43,711 bases of DNA from Mycobacterium sp. ST-F2 (GCF_001905655.1 NZ_JMHT01000048.1:1-43711), one strand, 5' to 3'. Shown: positions 23,590 through 33,431, counted from the stretch's first letter. Numbers and translations are program-made. Notes: generated from the sequence alone by a model not told the origin.

Positions 23590-24396
23590 TCAGACCTGCC
23601 CGTCGATCAACCCGCTGATCAAGGCCGCGAATGGCGAAGCCGCGAGCGCCCGCCCGTCCAGGGTATGTACCCGCGCTGCCAGCGTGATCGCCGAGAGTAG
23701 CCAAACTCCTTGCGCGGCAAGCAAATCCGAGACCGTCACGCGCTGGTACCTGCACTCGACGCCCCGGGCTGCAGCGGCCGCGAACAGCGCGCGCTGCGTG
23801 GTCGACGGCAGGATCGCCGTTGCGTCAGGCGTCACCAGTACCGGTTCACCGGCCGAGCCGCGGACCGCCAGGACGACGGCAGACCGCGGCCCTTCGAGCA
23901 CCGCGCCCGTCGTGTCGACGAAGACGGCGTCGTCGGCGCCGGCCCGCTCGGCATGGCGCAGCGCGGCCAGGTTCGCCGCGTAGGAGAGCGATTTCGCGGC
24001 CGCCAGCGGCCAGTGCGGGCGCACCAGCGTCACTGCCGCCACTCCATCCCGCCGGGCCGCGACGACGCGGTCGGGTACCGCGGAGACCATGACGAACGCC
24101 ACGGCGCCGTCGACCCCGCGGCCGAGTACCAGCCGCAGCACCGCGTCGCCCGACGGCCACTGACCGACCGCTACGGTCACCGCCGCCCGCCAGCGGGCGG
24201 AGTCGGGGCAGGAGAGGCCAGCCAGCGCCGCTGACGCCGCCAACCGCGCCAGGTGCTCGTCCAGCAGCCAGACGACCCCGGAGCGCACCAGAGCCGTCTC
24301 GAAGACCCCGTCACCGCGCGCGAACACCGGGTCGTCGGACCGAATCGCCGCCCGGCAGCCGTCGACTGCGACGACGATCGGCGGCGCGGTGGTCAC
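23590..24396 (-). CDS. Class IV aminotransferase / aminodeoxychorismate lyase-like (Rv0812 type)
   Basis: A 268-residue PLP enzyme of fold type IV. The family either makes 4-aminobenzoate for folate (ADC lyase) or transaminates amino acids. Visible are ARGDGVFET (26-34), the PLP Lys135 in AAAKSLSYAANL, and the phosphate-binding VLEGPRSAVVLAV and ILPSTTQRAL. GTG at 24396 is chosen because a -10 box lies 7 nt upstream; the longer frame overlaps ygfZ on the other strand. Which reaction it performs cannot be settled from motifs alone, though Rv0812 has been reported as an ADC lyase. Confidence 0.85.
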   Translation of the reverse strand: MTTAPPIVVAVDGCRAAIRSDDPVFARGDGVFETALVRSGVVWLLDEHLARLAASAALAGLSCPDSARWRAAVTVAVGQWPSGDAVLRLVLGRGVDGAVAFVMVSAVPDRVVAARRDGVAAVTLVRPHWPLAAAKSLSYAANLAALRHAERAGADDAVFVDTTGAVLEGPRSAVVLAVRGSAGEPVLVTPDATAILPSTTQRALFAAAAARGVECRYQRVTVSDLLAAQGVWLLSAITLAARVHTLDGRALAASPFAALISGLIDGQV

Positions 24397-24403
24397 GGCC
24401 AGA

Positions 24404-24429
24404 AGGCTAGTCGGCACGCCAACTACGCT
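24404..24429. promoter_or_regulatory. Back-to-back -10 boxes for two divergent leaderless genes
   Basis: Minus strand TAGCCT (24404-24409), 7 nt from the aminotransferase GTG. Plus strand TACGCT (24424-24429), 6 nt from the ygfZ ATG. Both starts fit within a 39-bp gap. Confidence 0.6.
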
Positions 24430-24435
24430 CGAAGC

Positions 24436-25509
24436 ATGAGCGCAGTTCCCGCCCCCGAATCCGGACCCGACGCCGGCGCCGTCTGGCATTACGGCGACCC
24501 GCTCGGGGAGCAGCGTGCTGCTGCCACCGAGGCCGTCATCGTGGACCGCGGCCACCGCGCGACCCTCGAACTCACCGGTGACGACCGCCAGAGCTGGCTG
24601 CACAGCATCTCCAGCCAGCACGTCAGCGCCTTGCCCGAGGGGTCCGTCGTACAGAACCTGAGCCTGGACGGACAGGGCCGCGTCGAGGACCACTGGCTGC
24701 AGACCGAACTCGGCGGTGTCACCACCATCGACACCGAGTCGTGGCGCGGGCAGCCCCTCGCCGACTTCCTGCGCAAGATGGTGTTCTGGTCCAAGGTCGA
24801 GGTGAACCCGGCCGATCTCGCGGTGCTGTCGCTACTCGGCCCGGCCGTCAACGCGCTCGAGCTGCCGACCCCCGACACCGAATGGACCGCCGCGCCACTG
24901 CCCGGCGGCGGTTTCGTCCGCCGTGTGGGCCCGCAGGAGATCGAACTCGTGGTACCGCGGGCCGACGCGCCGGCGTGGCGGCAGCGGCTGCTGGACGCGG
25001 GCGTCCGGCCTGCCGGGCTGTGGGCCTACGAAGCGCTGCGGGTGGCGGCTCAGCGCCCGCGACTCGGCGTCGACACCGACGAACGGACCATCCCGCACGA
25101 GGTCGGCTGGATCGGCGGCCCCGGCGTCGGCGCCGTGCACCTGGACAAGGGCTGCTACCGCGGCCAGGAGACGGTCGCGCGCGTCCACAACCTGGGCAAG
25201 CCGCCCCGCATGCTGGTCCTACTGCATCTGGACGGCGGTGACGACCGGCCCGTGACGGGCGATCCGGTGCTCGCCGGCGGCCGGGCGATCGGCCGGGTGG
25301 GCACCGTCGCCGAGCATGTCGACCTGGGCCCGATCGCGCTGGCGCTGCTCAAGCGCGGCGTGCCCGCCGACACCGAGCTGACCACCGGCGGCGAGGCTCA
25401 GGTGCCCGCCGCGATCGACGCGGATTCGCTGCCCGCCGACGACACGGTGGGCGCCGGGAGGCTCGCGGTGCAGCGTTTGAGGTCTGGTGAGGGTGGCCTG
25501 CCAGCATGA
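24436..25509 (+). CDS. ygfZ: YgfZ/GcvT-like iron-sulfur cluster assembly protein
   Basis: A 357-residue folate-binding protein of the YgfZ family, which supports repair or assembly of iron-sulfur enzymes with tetrahydrofolate. The family signature KGCYRGQE is at 238-245, with its conserved Cys. Upstream are RATLELTGDDRQSWLHSISS and QNLSLDGQGRVEDHW. The leaderless ATG at 24436 is chosen. It is divergent from a folate-type aminotransferase, a functional link through folate. Confidence 0.9.
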   Translation: MSAVPAPESGPDAGAVWHYGDPLGEQRAAATEAVIVDRGHRATLELTGDDRQSWLHSISSQHVSALPEGSVVQNLSLDGQGRVEDHWLQTELGGVTTIDTESWRGQPLADFLRKMVFWSKVEVNPADLAVLSLLGPAVNALELPTPDTEWTAAPLPGGGFVRRVGPQEIELVVPRADAPAWRQRLLDAGVRPAGLWAYEALRVAAQRPRLGVDTDERTIPHEVGWIGGPGVGAVHLDKGCYRGQETVARVHNLGKPPRMLVLLHLDGGDDRPVTGDPVLAGGRAIGRVGTVAEHVDLGPIALALLKRGVPADTELTTGGEAQVPAAIDADSLPADDTVGAGRLAVQRLRSGEGGLPA

Positions 25510-25524
25510 GACCGTCGGGCACGG

Positions 25525-25530
25525 TAAGCT
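25525..25530 (+). promoter_or_regulatory. -10 box and hairpin leader of the DUF3073 gene
   Basis: TAAGCT gives a leader of about 73 nt. The leader has a small hairpin (25559-25564 with 25582-25587) and a GGGGGTCCCCC block at the ribosome binding site, so translation may be structure-controlled. Confidence 0.45.
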
Positions 25531-25609
25531 AGCGGCAGGACAATAAACACACTCAGATCGGAGCCGCCTGCACATCGGGCCGCTCCGTTATTGCGCGAGG
25601 GGGTCCCCC

Positions 25610-25825
25610 ATGGGCCGCGGCCGGGCAAAGGCAAAGCAGACCAAGGTTGCTCGAGACCTTAAGTACAGCTCACCGCAGACCGATTTCGGTCGGTTGCAGC
25701 GAGAGCTCTCGAACGATTCCGTTGGTTACAGCACCAGTGCCATCGATGACGACCTGGACGACGACGACTCGGACGACGAGCCCGCCGGTCGCTGGGCCGT
25801 ACCCGAAGACGACTGGCGTCACTAG
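25610..25825 (+). CDS. DUF3073 small protein (Rv0810c type)
   Basis: A 71-residue actinobacterial protein. The basic N-terminus MGRGRAKAKQTKVARDLKYS is the conserved part; the middle has a run of acidic residues (DDDLDDDDSDDEP) and it ends WAVPEDDW. The opposite charges suggest nucleic acid or ribosome contact, but no function is established. The GAGGGGG site partly overlaps a G/C palindrome before the ATG. It is convergent with purM, with a terminator between. Confidence 0.85.
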   Translation: MGRGRAKAKQTKVARDLKYSSPQTDFGRLQRELSNDSVGYSTSAIDDDLDDDDSDDEPAGRWAVPEDDWRH

Positions 25826-25833
25826 ACCCCACG

Positions 25834-25857
25834 TGTGGCCCTGATCCCAGGGCCACA
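25834..25857. terminator. Bidirectional hairpin between DUF3073 and purM
   Basis: A 10-bp perfect stem (25834-25843 with 25848-25857) and a 4-nt loop between two convergent stops. No U-tract, as is usual in mycobacteria. Confidence 0.65.
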
Positions 25858-25883
25858 GGCTCAGCCCCGCGCGCGACCTGAGG

Positions 25884-26966
<1,083 letters not shown>

Positions 26967-26974
26967 CGGCCCCA

Positions 26975-26980
26975 AGGCTA
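26975..26980 (-). promoter_or_regulatory. -10 box, leaderless start of purM
   Basis: TAGCCT with 8 nt before the ATG. Confidence 0.5.
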
Positions 26981-27028
26981 CCGGTCGCACCCTCGCGGAT
27001 GCACGTCGCGCCCAGTCAGGGCGTCCGG

Positions 27029-28558
27029 TCAGGGGCGACGCAGGGCCGAGGCGTTGTCGTTGTCGGCGGTCAGCGGCAGGCCGGTGCGGGCCGCGGTCGC
27101 CAGCATGTGCTCGACGACGTTCTTGCCGAGGGCGGCTTCACCCGGCAGTTCGATCGGGTAGTTGCCGTCGAAGCAGGCCGCGCACAGCCGGGAGGCGGGC
27201 TGTTCGGTGGCGGCGATCATGCCCTGCCTGCTGATGTAGCCGAGGGAGTCGGCACCGATCGCATGCCGGACCGCCTCGAGCATCTCGTCCTCGCTGGCCT
27301 CGGTGCTCTTGGCGTTGGCGATCAGCTCGGCGGGGGTGGCGAAGTCGATGCCGTAGAAGCACGGCCATTTCACCGGCGGCGACGCGATGCGCACGTGCAC
27401 CTCGACGGCGCCGGCCTCGCGCAGCATGCGGACCAGGGCGCGCTGCGTGTTGCCGCGGACGATCGAGTCGTCGACGACGATCAGCCGCTTGCCGCGGATG
27501 ACTTCCTTCAGCGGGTTCAGCTTGAGCCGGATGCCGAGCTGACGGATGGTCTGGGACGGCTGGATGAAGGTGCGCCCGACGTAGGCGTTCTTCATCAGGC
27601 CCTGCCCGAACGGGATACCCGAGCCCTGCGCGTAGCCGACGGCCGCGGGCACGCCCGATTCGGGCACCCCGATGACCAGGTCGGCGTCGACGGGCTTCTC
27701 CTCCGCCAGCCGGCGGCCGATCTCGACGCGCGCGGCGTGCACCGAGCGGCCGGCGATGGTGCTGTCCGGGCGGGCCAGGTAGACGTACTCGAAGACGCAG
27801 CTCTTCGGCTCGGGGTTGGCGAACCGGGTGGAGCGCACGCCGTCGGCGTCGATGGCCAGCAGCTCACCGGGTTCGATGTCCCGGACGAACGAGGCGCCGA
27901 CGATGTCCAGCGCGGCGGTCTCGGAGGCGACGACCCAGCCGCGGTCCAGCCGGCCGAGGGACAGCGGACGCACGCCGTGCGGGTCGCGGGCGGCGTACAG
28001 GGTGTTCTCGTCCATGAAGGTCAGGCAGAACGCGCCGCGGACCTGCGGCAGCAGTTCCAGCGCGGACTGTTCCAGGCTCGAGTCGGCGGCGCCGTGCGCC
28101 AGCAGCGCGCCCAGGATGTCGGAGTCGGTGGTGGCGGCGACATGGCCACGCGCGTTGATCAGGCCGTCTTCGCGGGCCCGGGCCGCCAGTTCCGCGGTGT
28201 TGACCAGGTTGCCGTTGTGGCCGAGCGCGACGCCCGTGCCGGCGGCGGTGTTGCGGAACACCGGCTGCGCGTTTTCCCACGTGGTGGAGCCCGTGGTGGA
28301 GTAACGGCAGTGCCCGACGGCGACGTGGCCGTGCATGGCGGCCAGGGTCTGCTCATCGAACACCTGGCTGACCAGACCGAGGTCCTTGAACACCAGAATC
28401 TGAGATCCGTCGGCGACGGCGATGCCTGCCGCTTCCTGCCCTCGGTGCTGCAGCGCATAGAGGCCGTAGTACGTGAGCTTTGCCACGTCCTCGCCAGGGG
28501 CCCAGACCCCGAATACGCCGCATTCCTCGCGTGGCTCGTTCTCGGTCTGTTCGGTCAC
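27029..28558 (-). CDS. purF: Amidophosphoribosyltransferase PurF
   Basis: The first committed enzyme of purine synthesis, making phosphoribosylamine from PRPP and glutamine. It is a 509-residue class II glutamine amidotransferase. The nucleophile is Cys13 in EECGVFG after a 12-residue propeptide removed by self-cleavage. The glutaminase part has LQHRGQEAAGI and GHNGNLVN; the PRPP loop is VVDDSIVRGNT. GTG at 28558 fits the propeptide length; the longer frame crosses the promoter. A GGGAG site lies about 10 nt before the GTG. Confidence 0.95.
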   Translation of the reverse strand: MTEQTENEPREECGVFGVWAPGEDVAKLTYYGLYALQHRGQEAAGIAVADGSQILVFKDLGLVSQVFDEQTLAAMHGHVAVGHCRYSTTGSTTWENAQPVFRNTAAGTGVALGHNGNLVNTAELAARAREDGLINARGHVAATTDSDILGALLAHGAADSSLEQSALELLPQVRGAFCLTFMDENTLYAARDPHGVRPLSLGRLDRGWVVASETAALDIVGASFVRDIEPGELLAIDADGVRSTRFANPEPKSCVFEYVYLARPDSTIAGRSVHAARVEIGRRLAEEKPVDADLVIGVPESGVPAAVGYAQGSGIPFGQGLMKNAYVGRTFIQPSQTIRQLGIRLKLNPLKEVIRGKRLIVVDDSIVRGNTQRALVRMLREAGAVEVHVRIASPPVKWPCFYGIDFATPAELIANAKSTEASEDEMLEAVRHAIGADSLGYISRQGMIAATEQPASRLCAACFDGNYPIELPGEAALGKNVVEHMLATAARTGLPLTADNDNASALRRP

Positions 28559-28598
28559 GATAGGGCTGCTCCCGGGGAGGCGGTTGGTGACAGAGACG

Positions 28599-28604
28599 AG
28601 TCTA
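28599..28604 (-). promoter_or_regulatory. -10 box of purF
   Basis: TAGACT (minus strand) puts the transcript start about 33 nt before the GTG. The same hexamer starts purL. Confidence 0.5.
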
Positions 28605-28764
28605 CGGTCCAGATGGGCGCGAAATGGAATCGAATCGCGCGGCCGGCACTGCCTCGGGCGCTGCGGGACACCTGCCCGGCTCAGCTCGCGCCCGGCCGCG
28701 CGCCGCCCCAGAGCACTCGGGATGGCCACCGGCCCACCGCAATCCAGCTGTTTAACTGGTTTTC

Positions 28765-28971
28765 ATGGGGAGGCAACATTCAGAACAGCCCGTCACGGAC
28801 GCGACCCAATCCGGCGTCGACACCACGCCGCCACCCTGGTCCACAGTGACGAAGATCGCATTCAGATTCTGTTTTCTGTACTTCGGCCTGTTCTGTCTGT
28901 TGTTCGCTCAGATCACGTTCGCTTTCTTCGGGATCGTCGGTGAATGGCTGCCGAAGCTGGCGGTGATGTGA
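28765..28971 (+). pseudogene. N-terminal fragment of a DoxX-like membrane protein, cut by TGA
   Basis: 68 residues with a polar start and one membrane helix (IAFRFCFLYFGLFCLLFAQITFAF is split by the helix core). The TGA at 28969-28971 is in the same frame as the downstream 377-residue ORF, with only CAG between the stop and its ATG. The junction LAVM-stop-QMTV looks like a Trp (TGG) codon changed to TGA, since relatives continue through this point. The two pieces should be read as one gene with a nonsense codon, or as a UGA that is suppressed or re-initiated. Confidence 0.6.
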
Positions 28972-28974
28972 CAG

Positions 28975-30108
28975 ATGACGGTGCTGGGCCCGGCGGTGAG
29001 ATGGGTCGGCTGTGAGGTCTTCGGTGTCGAGGCGGTGCTGCACCCGGACTCCGGCAGCGGCGACCAGGCCGCGATCTGGGTGCTGGTGTTCTGCCTGCTG
29101 GCCGTCGCGGCCGTCGGCACCGCGGTGTGGACGGTCGTGGACCGGCGGCGGCCCGACTACGCGCGGCTGTCGGCGTGGTTCCTGACGTTCCTGCGGTTGT
29201 GCGTCGCCGGACAGATGCTGTTCTACGGCTTCGCGAAGCTCGTGCCGACCCAGATGCCGGAACCGCCGCTGACCGCGCTGCTGCGGTCCTACGGCGACTT
29301 CAGCCCGGCCTCGGTGTTGTGGCTGCAGGTGGGCAGCTCCCATCCGTACGAGATGGCACTCGGCGCCGTCGAGGTGCTCGCCGGGTTGCTCATGTTCCTG
29401 CCGCGCACCGCGACGCTGGGGACACTGTTGGGCCTGGCCAGCATGGCCCAGGTGTTCCTGCTGAACATGACCTTCGACGTGCCGGTCAAGATCCTGTCCG
29501 GTCACCTGCTGCTGATGAGCCTGGTGCTGCTCGTCCCCCAGCTCGGCCGCCTGACGAACCTGTTCCTCCTGCAACGCCCGGCGGAGCCGGTCACCCAACC
29601 CGAGCTGTTCAGCTCCGCGCGGGCCAATCGGCGAGCGGCCGTCGCGCAGGCCGCGCTGGGTCTCTGGATCGTCGTCGGTTGTGCCTGGGGCAGCTGGCAG
29701 GCGTGGCACACGTACGGGGGCGGCAGCCCCAAGCCCGAGCTGTACGGAATCTGGGCGGTCCGCGAGTTCCGCGTCGACGGCAAGGCACTGCCACCCCTGA
29801 CCACCGACGAGACCCGTTGGCAGCGCCTGGTTTTCGAGAAGCCTGGCGCACTGACGTACCAGCGGATGAACGGCGAGCTGGTGGACGCAACCGCCACCGT
29901 CACGTCCGACACCATCACGGCGACCGAACCCGGCGACACGCCGCTGGCCGATTTGAAGGTGACCCGTCCGTCCGCCCGACAACTGCAGCTGACCGGCACG
30001 CTGCGCGGCCGCCCCGCGCAGATCACCCTCGATCAGGTCGACCCGAACCAATTCACCCTGCGCAACAGGGGTTTTCACTGGGTTCAGGAGTACCCGTTCT
30101 TCAGGTGA
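28975..30108 (+). CDS. DoxX-like membrane protein, main part (interrupted gene)
   Basis: A 377-residue continuation in the same frame as the fragment upstream. It has several membrane helices (about 34-54, 66-90, 118-140, 146-165, 172-190) with the DoxX-like LRLCVAGQMLFYGFAKLVPTQM and VEVLAGLLMFLPRTATLGTLL, then a soluble C-terminal domain (from about 255) with a lipocalin-like beta pattern (LYGIWAVREFRVDGK). The ATG at 28975 lies 3 nt after the stop, so re-initiation could still yield this part without its first helix. Function unknown; the family is linked to membrane redox enzymes. Confidence 0.7.
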   Translation: MTVLGPAVRWVGCEVFGVEAVLHPDSGSGDQAAIWVLVFCLLAVAAVGTAVWTVVDRRRPDYARLSAWFLTFLRLCVAGQMLFYGFAKLVPTQMPEPPLTALLRSYGDFSPASVLWLQVGSSHPYEMALGAVEVLAGLLMFLPRTATLGTLLGLASMAQVFLLNMTFDVPVKILSGHLLLMSLVLLVPQLGRLTNLFLLQRPAEPVTQPELFSSARANRRAAVAQAALGLWIVVGCAWGSWQAWHTYGGGSPKPELYGIWAVREFRVDGKALPPLTTDETRWQRLVFEKPGALTYQRMNGELVDATATVTSDTITATEPGDTPLADLKVTRPSARQLQLTGTLRGRPAQITLDQVDPNQFTLRNRGFHWVQEYPFFR

Positions 30109-30109
30109 G

Positions 30110-30490
30110 TCAGGTGAGCGCCACCAGCGGCAGCCAGTCGGCGATCTCCGCTGCCCGCGATCCGGACATCTGCAGTCCCGTGGCGTCGGCCACCGACAGG
30201 AGTCCGGTGGCCAACAGCAGCCAGGTGCGCGGGTCGGTCTCCACCACGTTGGGCGGATTGCCGCGGCTGTGACTGAGCCCCGAAATACACTGCACCGCAA
30301 CGAAAGGCGGCACCCGTACCTCGACGCTGGCGCCGGGGGCGACAGCCGCGAGGGTCCGCGCGGTCAGCCGGACGGCGTCCGCGATCGCGGCCCTCTCAGG
30401 CTGCGGACTTTGCTCATCCCGCAGCCAGTCGACTACCAGCAACACCGCCGCCCGCGTCTGCGCCGGGTCGGGCGCCTTACGCGTCACCAT
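30110..30490 (-). CDS. Small SCP-like conserved protein (Rv0807 type)
   Basis: A 126-residue conserved mycobacterial protein of the bacterial sterol-carrier-like family, set between purL and purF as Rv0807 is. Features are VLLVVDWLRDE, a beta-rich middle (ASVEVRVPPFVAVQCI) and the pocket-like WLLLATGLLSVADATGLQMSGSRAAEIADWLPL. Starts at 30490 (ATG) and 30487 (GTG) are adjacent; no clear ribosome binding site precedes them, but an inverted repeat does. It is convergent with the DoxX-like gene, 1 nt apart. Ligand unknown. Confidence 0.75.
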   Translation of the reverse strand: MVTRKAPDPAQTRAAVLLVVDWLRDEQSPQPERAAIADAVRLTARTLAAVAPGASVEVRVPPFVAVQCISGLSHSRGNPPNVVETDPRTWLLLATGLLSVADATGLQMSGSRAAEIADWLPLVALT

Positions 30491-30496
30491 CTCAGG

Positions 30497-30545
30497 GATT
30501 TGTGCACGATTTTCCGCGGTGGGCGCGGATTTTCGTGCACAAATC
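30497..30545. repeat. 13-bp inverted repeat between purL and the SCP-like gene
   Basis: GATTTGTGCACGA (30497-30509) pairs with TCGTGCACAAATC (30533-30545); loop 23 nt. The right arm overlaps the purL stop codon, and the left arm lies 7 nt before the next start, so it could set the ratio of the two. Confidence 0.85.
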
Positions 30546-32832
30546 ACTCATGGGAGAACAGGGCGGGCAGCACGCTCTCGGAGGTGGTCCTCAGCTCGTC
30601 CAGCGTGACGCTGAACTGGCCCTGAACCTCCACCGAGTCGCTGCCCGGATCCACGACACCGATGCGGACGGCCGGCAGCTCACGGGCCTCGCACATCGCC
30701 ATGAAGCGGCTCTCCTCGGTGCGCGGCACCGCGACAAGGACACGGCCCGACGACTCGGAGAACAGCTGCACGAACGGGTCAGCATCCTCGGGAAGCAGGA
30801 CGCGACAACCGGTTTCGCCGGCCAAGGCCGCCTCGACGACGGCCTGGATGAGCCCGCCCTCGGACAGGTCGTGGGCGGCCGAGATCAGTCCGTCGCGCGA
30901 ACCGGCGGTCAGCACCTCGGACAGCAGCTGCTCGCGCTTGAGGTCGACCCGCGGCGGCACGCCACCGAGATGGTCGGCCGTGACCTGGGCCCACACCGAA
31001 CCGTCGAACTCGTCGTAGGTGTCGCCCAGCAGGATCAGGGTCTCCCCCGGCTCCAGTCCGATACCGGTCGGGATGCGGCGGTGCACATCGTCGATGACGC
31101 CGAGCACACCCACCACCGGGGTCGGCAGGATCGCGGTCGAACCGGTCTGGTTGTAGAAGCTGACGTTGCCGCCGGTGACCGGAATACCAAGGGCCGCACA
31201 GCCATCCGCGAGACCACGGACAGCCTGCGAAAACTGCCACATGACGCCCGGGTCCTCCGGCGAGCCGAAGTTGAGGCAGTTGGTGACGGCGACCGGCGTC
31301 GCGCCGGTGACGGCGACGTTGCGGAAGGCCTCGGCCAGCGCCAGCTGCGCGCCGGTGTAGGGGTCCAGCTGGGTGTAACGACCCGACGCGTCGGTCGACA
31401 CCGCGATGCCGCGGCCGGTGGCCTCGTCGATGCGCAGGACGCCGCCGTCGGCGTGCTCGGCCAGGACGGTGTTACCGCGGACGTAGCGGTCGTACTGCTC
31501 GGTGATGAAGGCGCGGCTGCACAGGTGCGGGCTGCCGAGCAGCTGCAGCAGGGTGGCGCGCAGCTCGTCGCCGGTCTTCGGCCGGGGCAGCGTGGCGGAG
31601 GTGTCGGCGATCAGCGCGTCCTGGGTGTCGGGGCGCTGGACGGGCCGGTTGTACACCGGGCCCTCGTGCGCGACGGTGCGCGGCGGCACGTCGACGACGG
31701 TCTCGCCGTGCCAGCTGATCTTCAGCCGGTCACCGTCGGTGACCTCACCGATGACGGTGGCCAGCACGTCCCACTTGCGGCAGACGGCCATGAACGCATC
31801 GACGTTCTCCGGCGTCACGACGGCACACATGCGCTCCTGCGACTCGCTGGAGAGCACCTCGGCCGGGGTCATGCCCGTCGCGCGCAGCGGCACCTTGTCC
31901 AGGTCGATGTGCATGCCGCCGTCGCCGGCCGATGCCAGTTCCGAAGTGGCACAGGACAATCCGGCGCCACCGAGGTCCTGGATGCCGACCACGAGGTGCG
32001 CCGCGTACAGCTCGAGGCAGCACTCGATGAGCACCTTTTCGGTGAACGGGTCGCCGACCTGAACGCTCGGCAGCTTCTTGCGGCCGGCGCCGGACTCGTC
32101 GCCCGAGAAGGTGTCCGAGGCCAGCACGGAGACGCCGCCGATGCCGTCCAGACCCGTGCGGGCACCGAACAGGATGATCTTGTTGCCGGTACCGGACGCG
32201 AAGGCCAGGTGCAGGTCCTCGACGCGCAGCGCGCCGACGCAGAGGGCGTTCACCAGCGGGTTGCCGGCGTAGGACGGGTCGAAGATGGTCTCGCCGCCGA
32301 TGTTCGGCAGGCCCAGCGAGTTGCCGTAGCCACCGACACCGCGGACGACGCCGTCGAGCACGCGGCGGGTGTCGGGGGCGTCGGCCGCGCCGAAGCGCAG
32401 CTGGTCCATGACCGCGACCGGGCGGGCGCCCATGGCCATGATGTCGCGGACGATGCCGCCGACGCCGGTGGCCGCACCCTGGTAGGGCTCGACGTATGAC
32501 GGGTGGTTGTGCGATTCGACCTTGAAGGTGACGGCCCAGCCGTCACCGATGTCGACGACGCCGGCGTTCTCGCCGATACCGGCCAGCATGCCGGCGCGCA
32601 TCTCGTCGGTGGTGGTCTCACCGAAGTAGCGCAGGTGCACCTTCGAGGACTTGTAGGAGCAGTGCTCGCTCCACATCACCGAGTACATGGCCAGTTCGGC
32701 ATCGGTGGGCCGGCGGCCGAGGATCTCGCGGATGCGCTGGTACTCGTCATCCTTGAGGCCGAGCTCGCGATACGGCTGGGGCTGATCGGGCGTGGTAGTC
32801 GCGTTATTGACGGTATCGACCGAGGACGTCAC
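30544..32832 (-). CDS. purL: Phosphoribosylformylglycinamidine synthase large subunit PurL
   Basis: A 762-residue small-type PurL that converts FGAR to FGAM with ammonia from PurQ and the help of PurS. Motifs: MYSVMWSEHCSYKSSK near the start, FKVESHNHPSYVEPYQGAATG, GGETIFDPSYAGNPLVNAL, DLGGAGLSCATSELA and the C-terminal VTGGNVSFYNQTG. GTG at 32832 has a -10 box 6 nt upstream. purQ and purS are about 6 kb further on with a separate promoter. Confidence 0.97.
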   Translation of the reverse strand: MTSSVDTVNNATTTPDQPQPYRELGLKDDEYQRIREILGRRPTDAELAMYSVMWSEHCSYKSSKVHLRYFGETTTDEMRAGMLAGIGENAGVVDIGDGWAVTFKVESHNHPSYVEPYQGAATGVGGIVRDIMAMGARPVAVMDQLRFGAADAPDTRRVLDGVVRGVGGYGNSLGLPNIGGETIFDPSYAGNPLVNALCVGALRVEDLHLAFASGTGNKIILFGARTGLDGIGGVSVLASDTFSGDESGAGRKKLPSVQVGDPFTEKVLIECCLELYAAHLVVGIQDLGGAGLSCATSELASAGDGGMHIDLDKVPLRATGMTPAEVLSSESQERMCAVVTPENVDAFMAVCRKWDVLATVIGEVTDGDRLKISWHGETVVDVPPRTVAHEGPVYNRPVQRPDTQDALIADTSATLPRPKTGDELRATLLQLLGSPHLCSRAFITEQYDRYVRGNTVLAEHADGGVLRIDEATGRGIAVSTDASGRYTQLDPYTGAQLALAEAFRNVAVTGATPVAVTNCLNFGSPEDPGVMWQFSQAVRGLADGCAALGIPVTGGNVSFYNQTGSTAILPTPVVGVLGVIDDVHRRIPTGIGLEPGETLILLGDTYDEFDGSVWAQVTADHLGGVPPRVDLKREQLLSEVLTAGSRDGLISAAHDLSEGGLIQAVVEAALAGETGCRVLLPEDADPFVQLFSESSGRVLVAVPRTEESRFMAMCEARELPAVRIGVVDPGSDSVEVQGQFSVTLDELRTTSESVLPALFSHE

Positions 32833-32838
32833 GCAGAG

Positions 32839-32844
32839 AGTCTA
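32839..32844 (-). promoter_or_regulatory. -10 box, leaderless start of purL
   Basis: TAGACT, 6 nt before the GTG. Confidence 0.55.
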
Positions 32845-32883
32845 CCGTTGCCGACCTGGCCCGCCCGCCACGGCGAGCGCCGG

Positions 32884-33307
32884 CTACTCGTCGCCGCTGA
32901 CCAGCACCTTGAGCAGCGCCGGCCGCCGCAGGATGAGTGCGCCCCAGATCAGCAGGCCGAAGGCCACCGCGAAGACCACCGGGAACCACGCCTCATGGTG
33001 CATGTCGATGGTCACGGCGCCGCCGAGGTACGCCGTCAGCCCGACCGCGCCCAGCACTGCGGTGCGCGGGACAACCCACGCGATGATGCAGGCCAGCAGC
33101 ACCCATCCGATGACGTACGTCTGATACGGCGGGAATCCGAGTTCCTCGGTCGCGGTGCGCGCGAACTCCATGCCGAGAATCTTCGGGATGGCATTCGGCC
33201 AGCAGGAACAACAGGAGGAAGGCGCTCAGCGCCAGGCCGACCTTCTGCGGTGTGCTGCGGCCGGCGATCGCGGCCCGTGATTTCGATACGTCCTTGGCGT
33301 CGGCCAT
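32884..33307 (-). pseudogene. Small DoxX-like membrane protein with a 1-nt frameshift
   Basis: Two overlapping frames make one DoxX-like protein of about 140 residues. The first encodes MADAKDVSKSRAAIAGRS and a helix ending FLLLFLL; the second encodes ILGMEFARTATEELGF, then helices with VIGWVLLACIIAWVVPRTAVLG and YLGGAV. Removing one T of 33194-33195 restores ADAIPKILGMEF across the join, the expected DoxX-like sequence. GGAG precedes the ATG at 33307. A real mutation or a base-calling error both fit. Confidence 0.7.
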
Positions 33308-33431
33308 GGCGGACTCCGTTCTCGATCGGTGGTTCAACACTATGTCGACCATCGCGAGCACGCTGATTCATCGCGGCGGGGCTCATAGCCCGCTGCTAGG
33401 TGGCACCCACGCCGGCCTTATCCGGCGGTTT

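Noticed and set aside
25597..25610. Hairpin sequestering the DUF3073 ribosome binding site
   Set aside because: GGGGGTCCCCC is too short to fold with a normal loop and keep more than three pairs; noted only as odd composition.
30497..30545. SOS (LexA) box
   Set aside because: The arms contain GTGCAC but lack the mycobacterial SOS consensus spacing and sit between co-directional genes rather than at a promoter.
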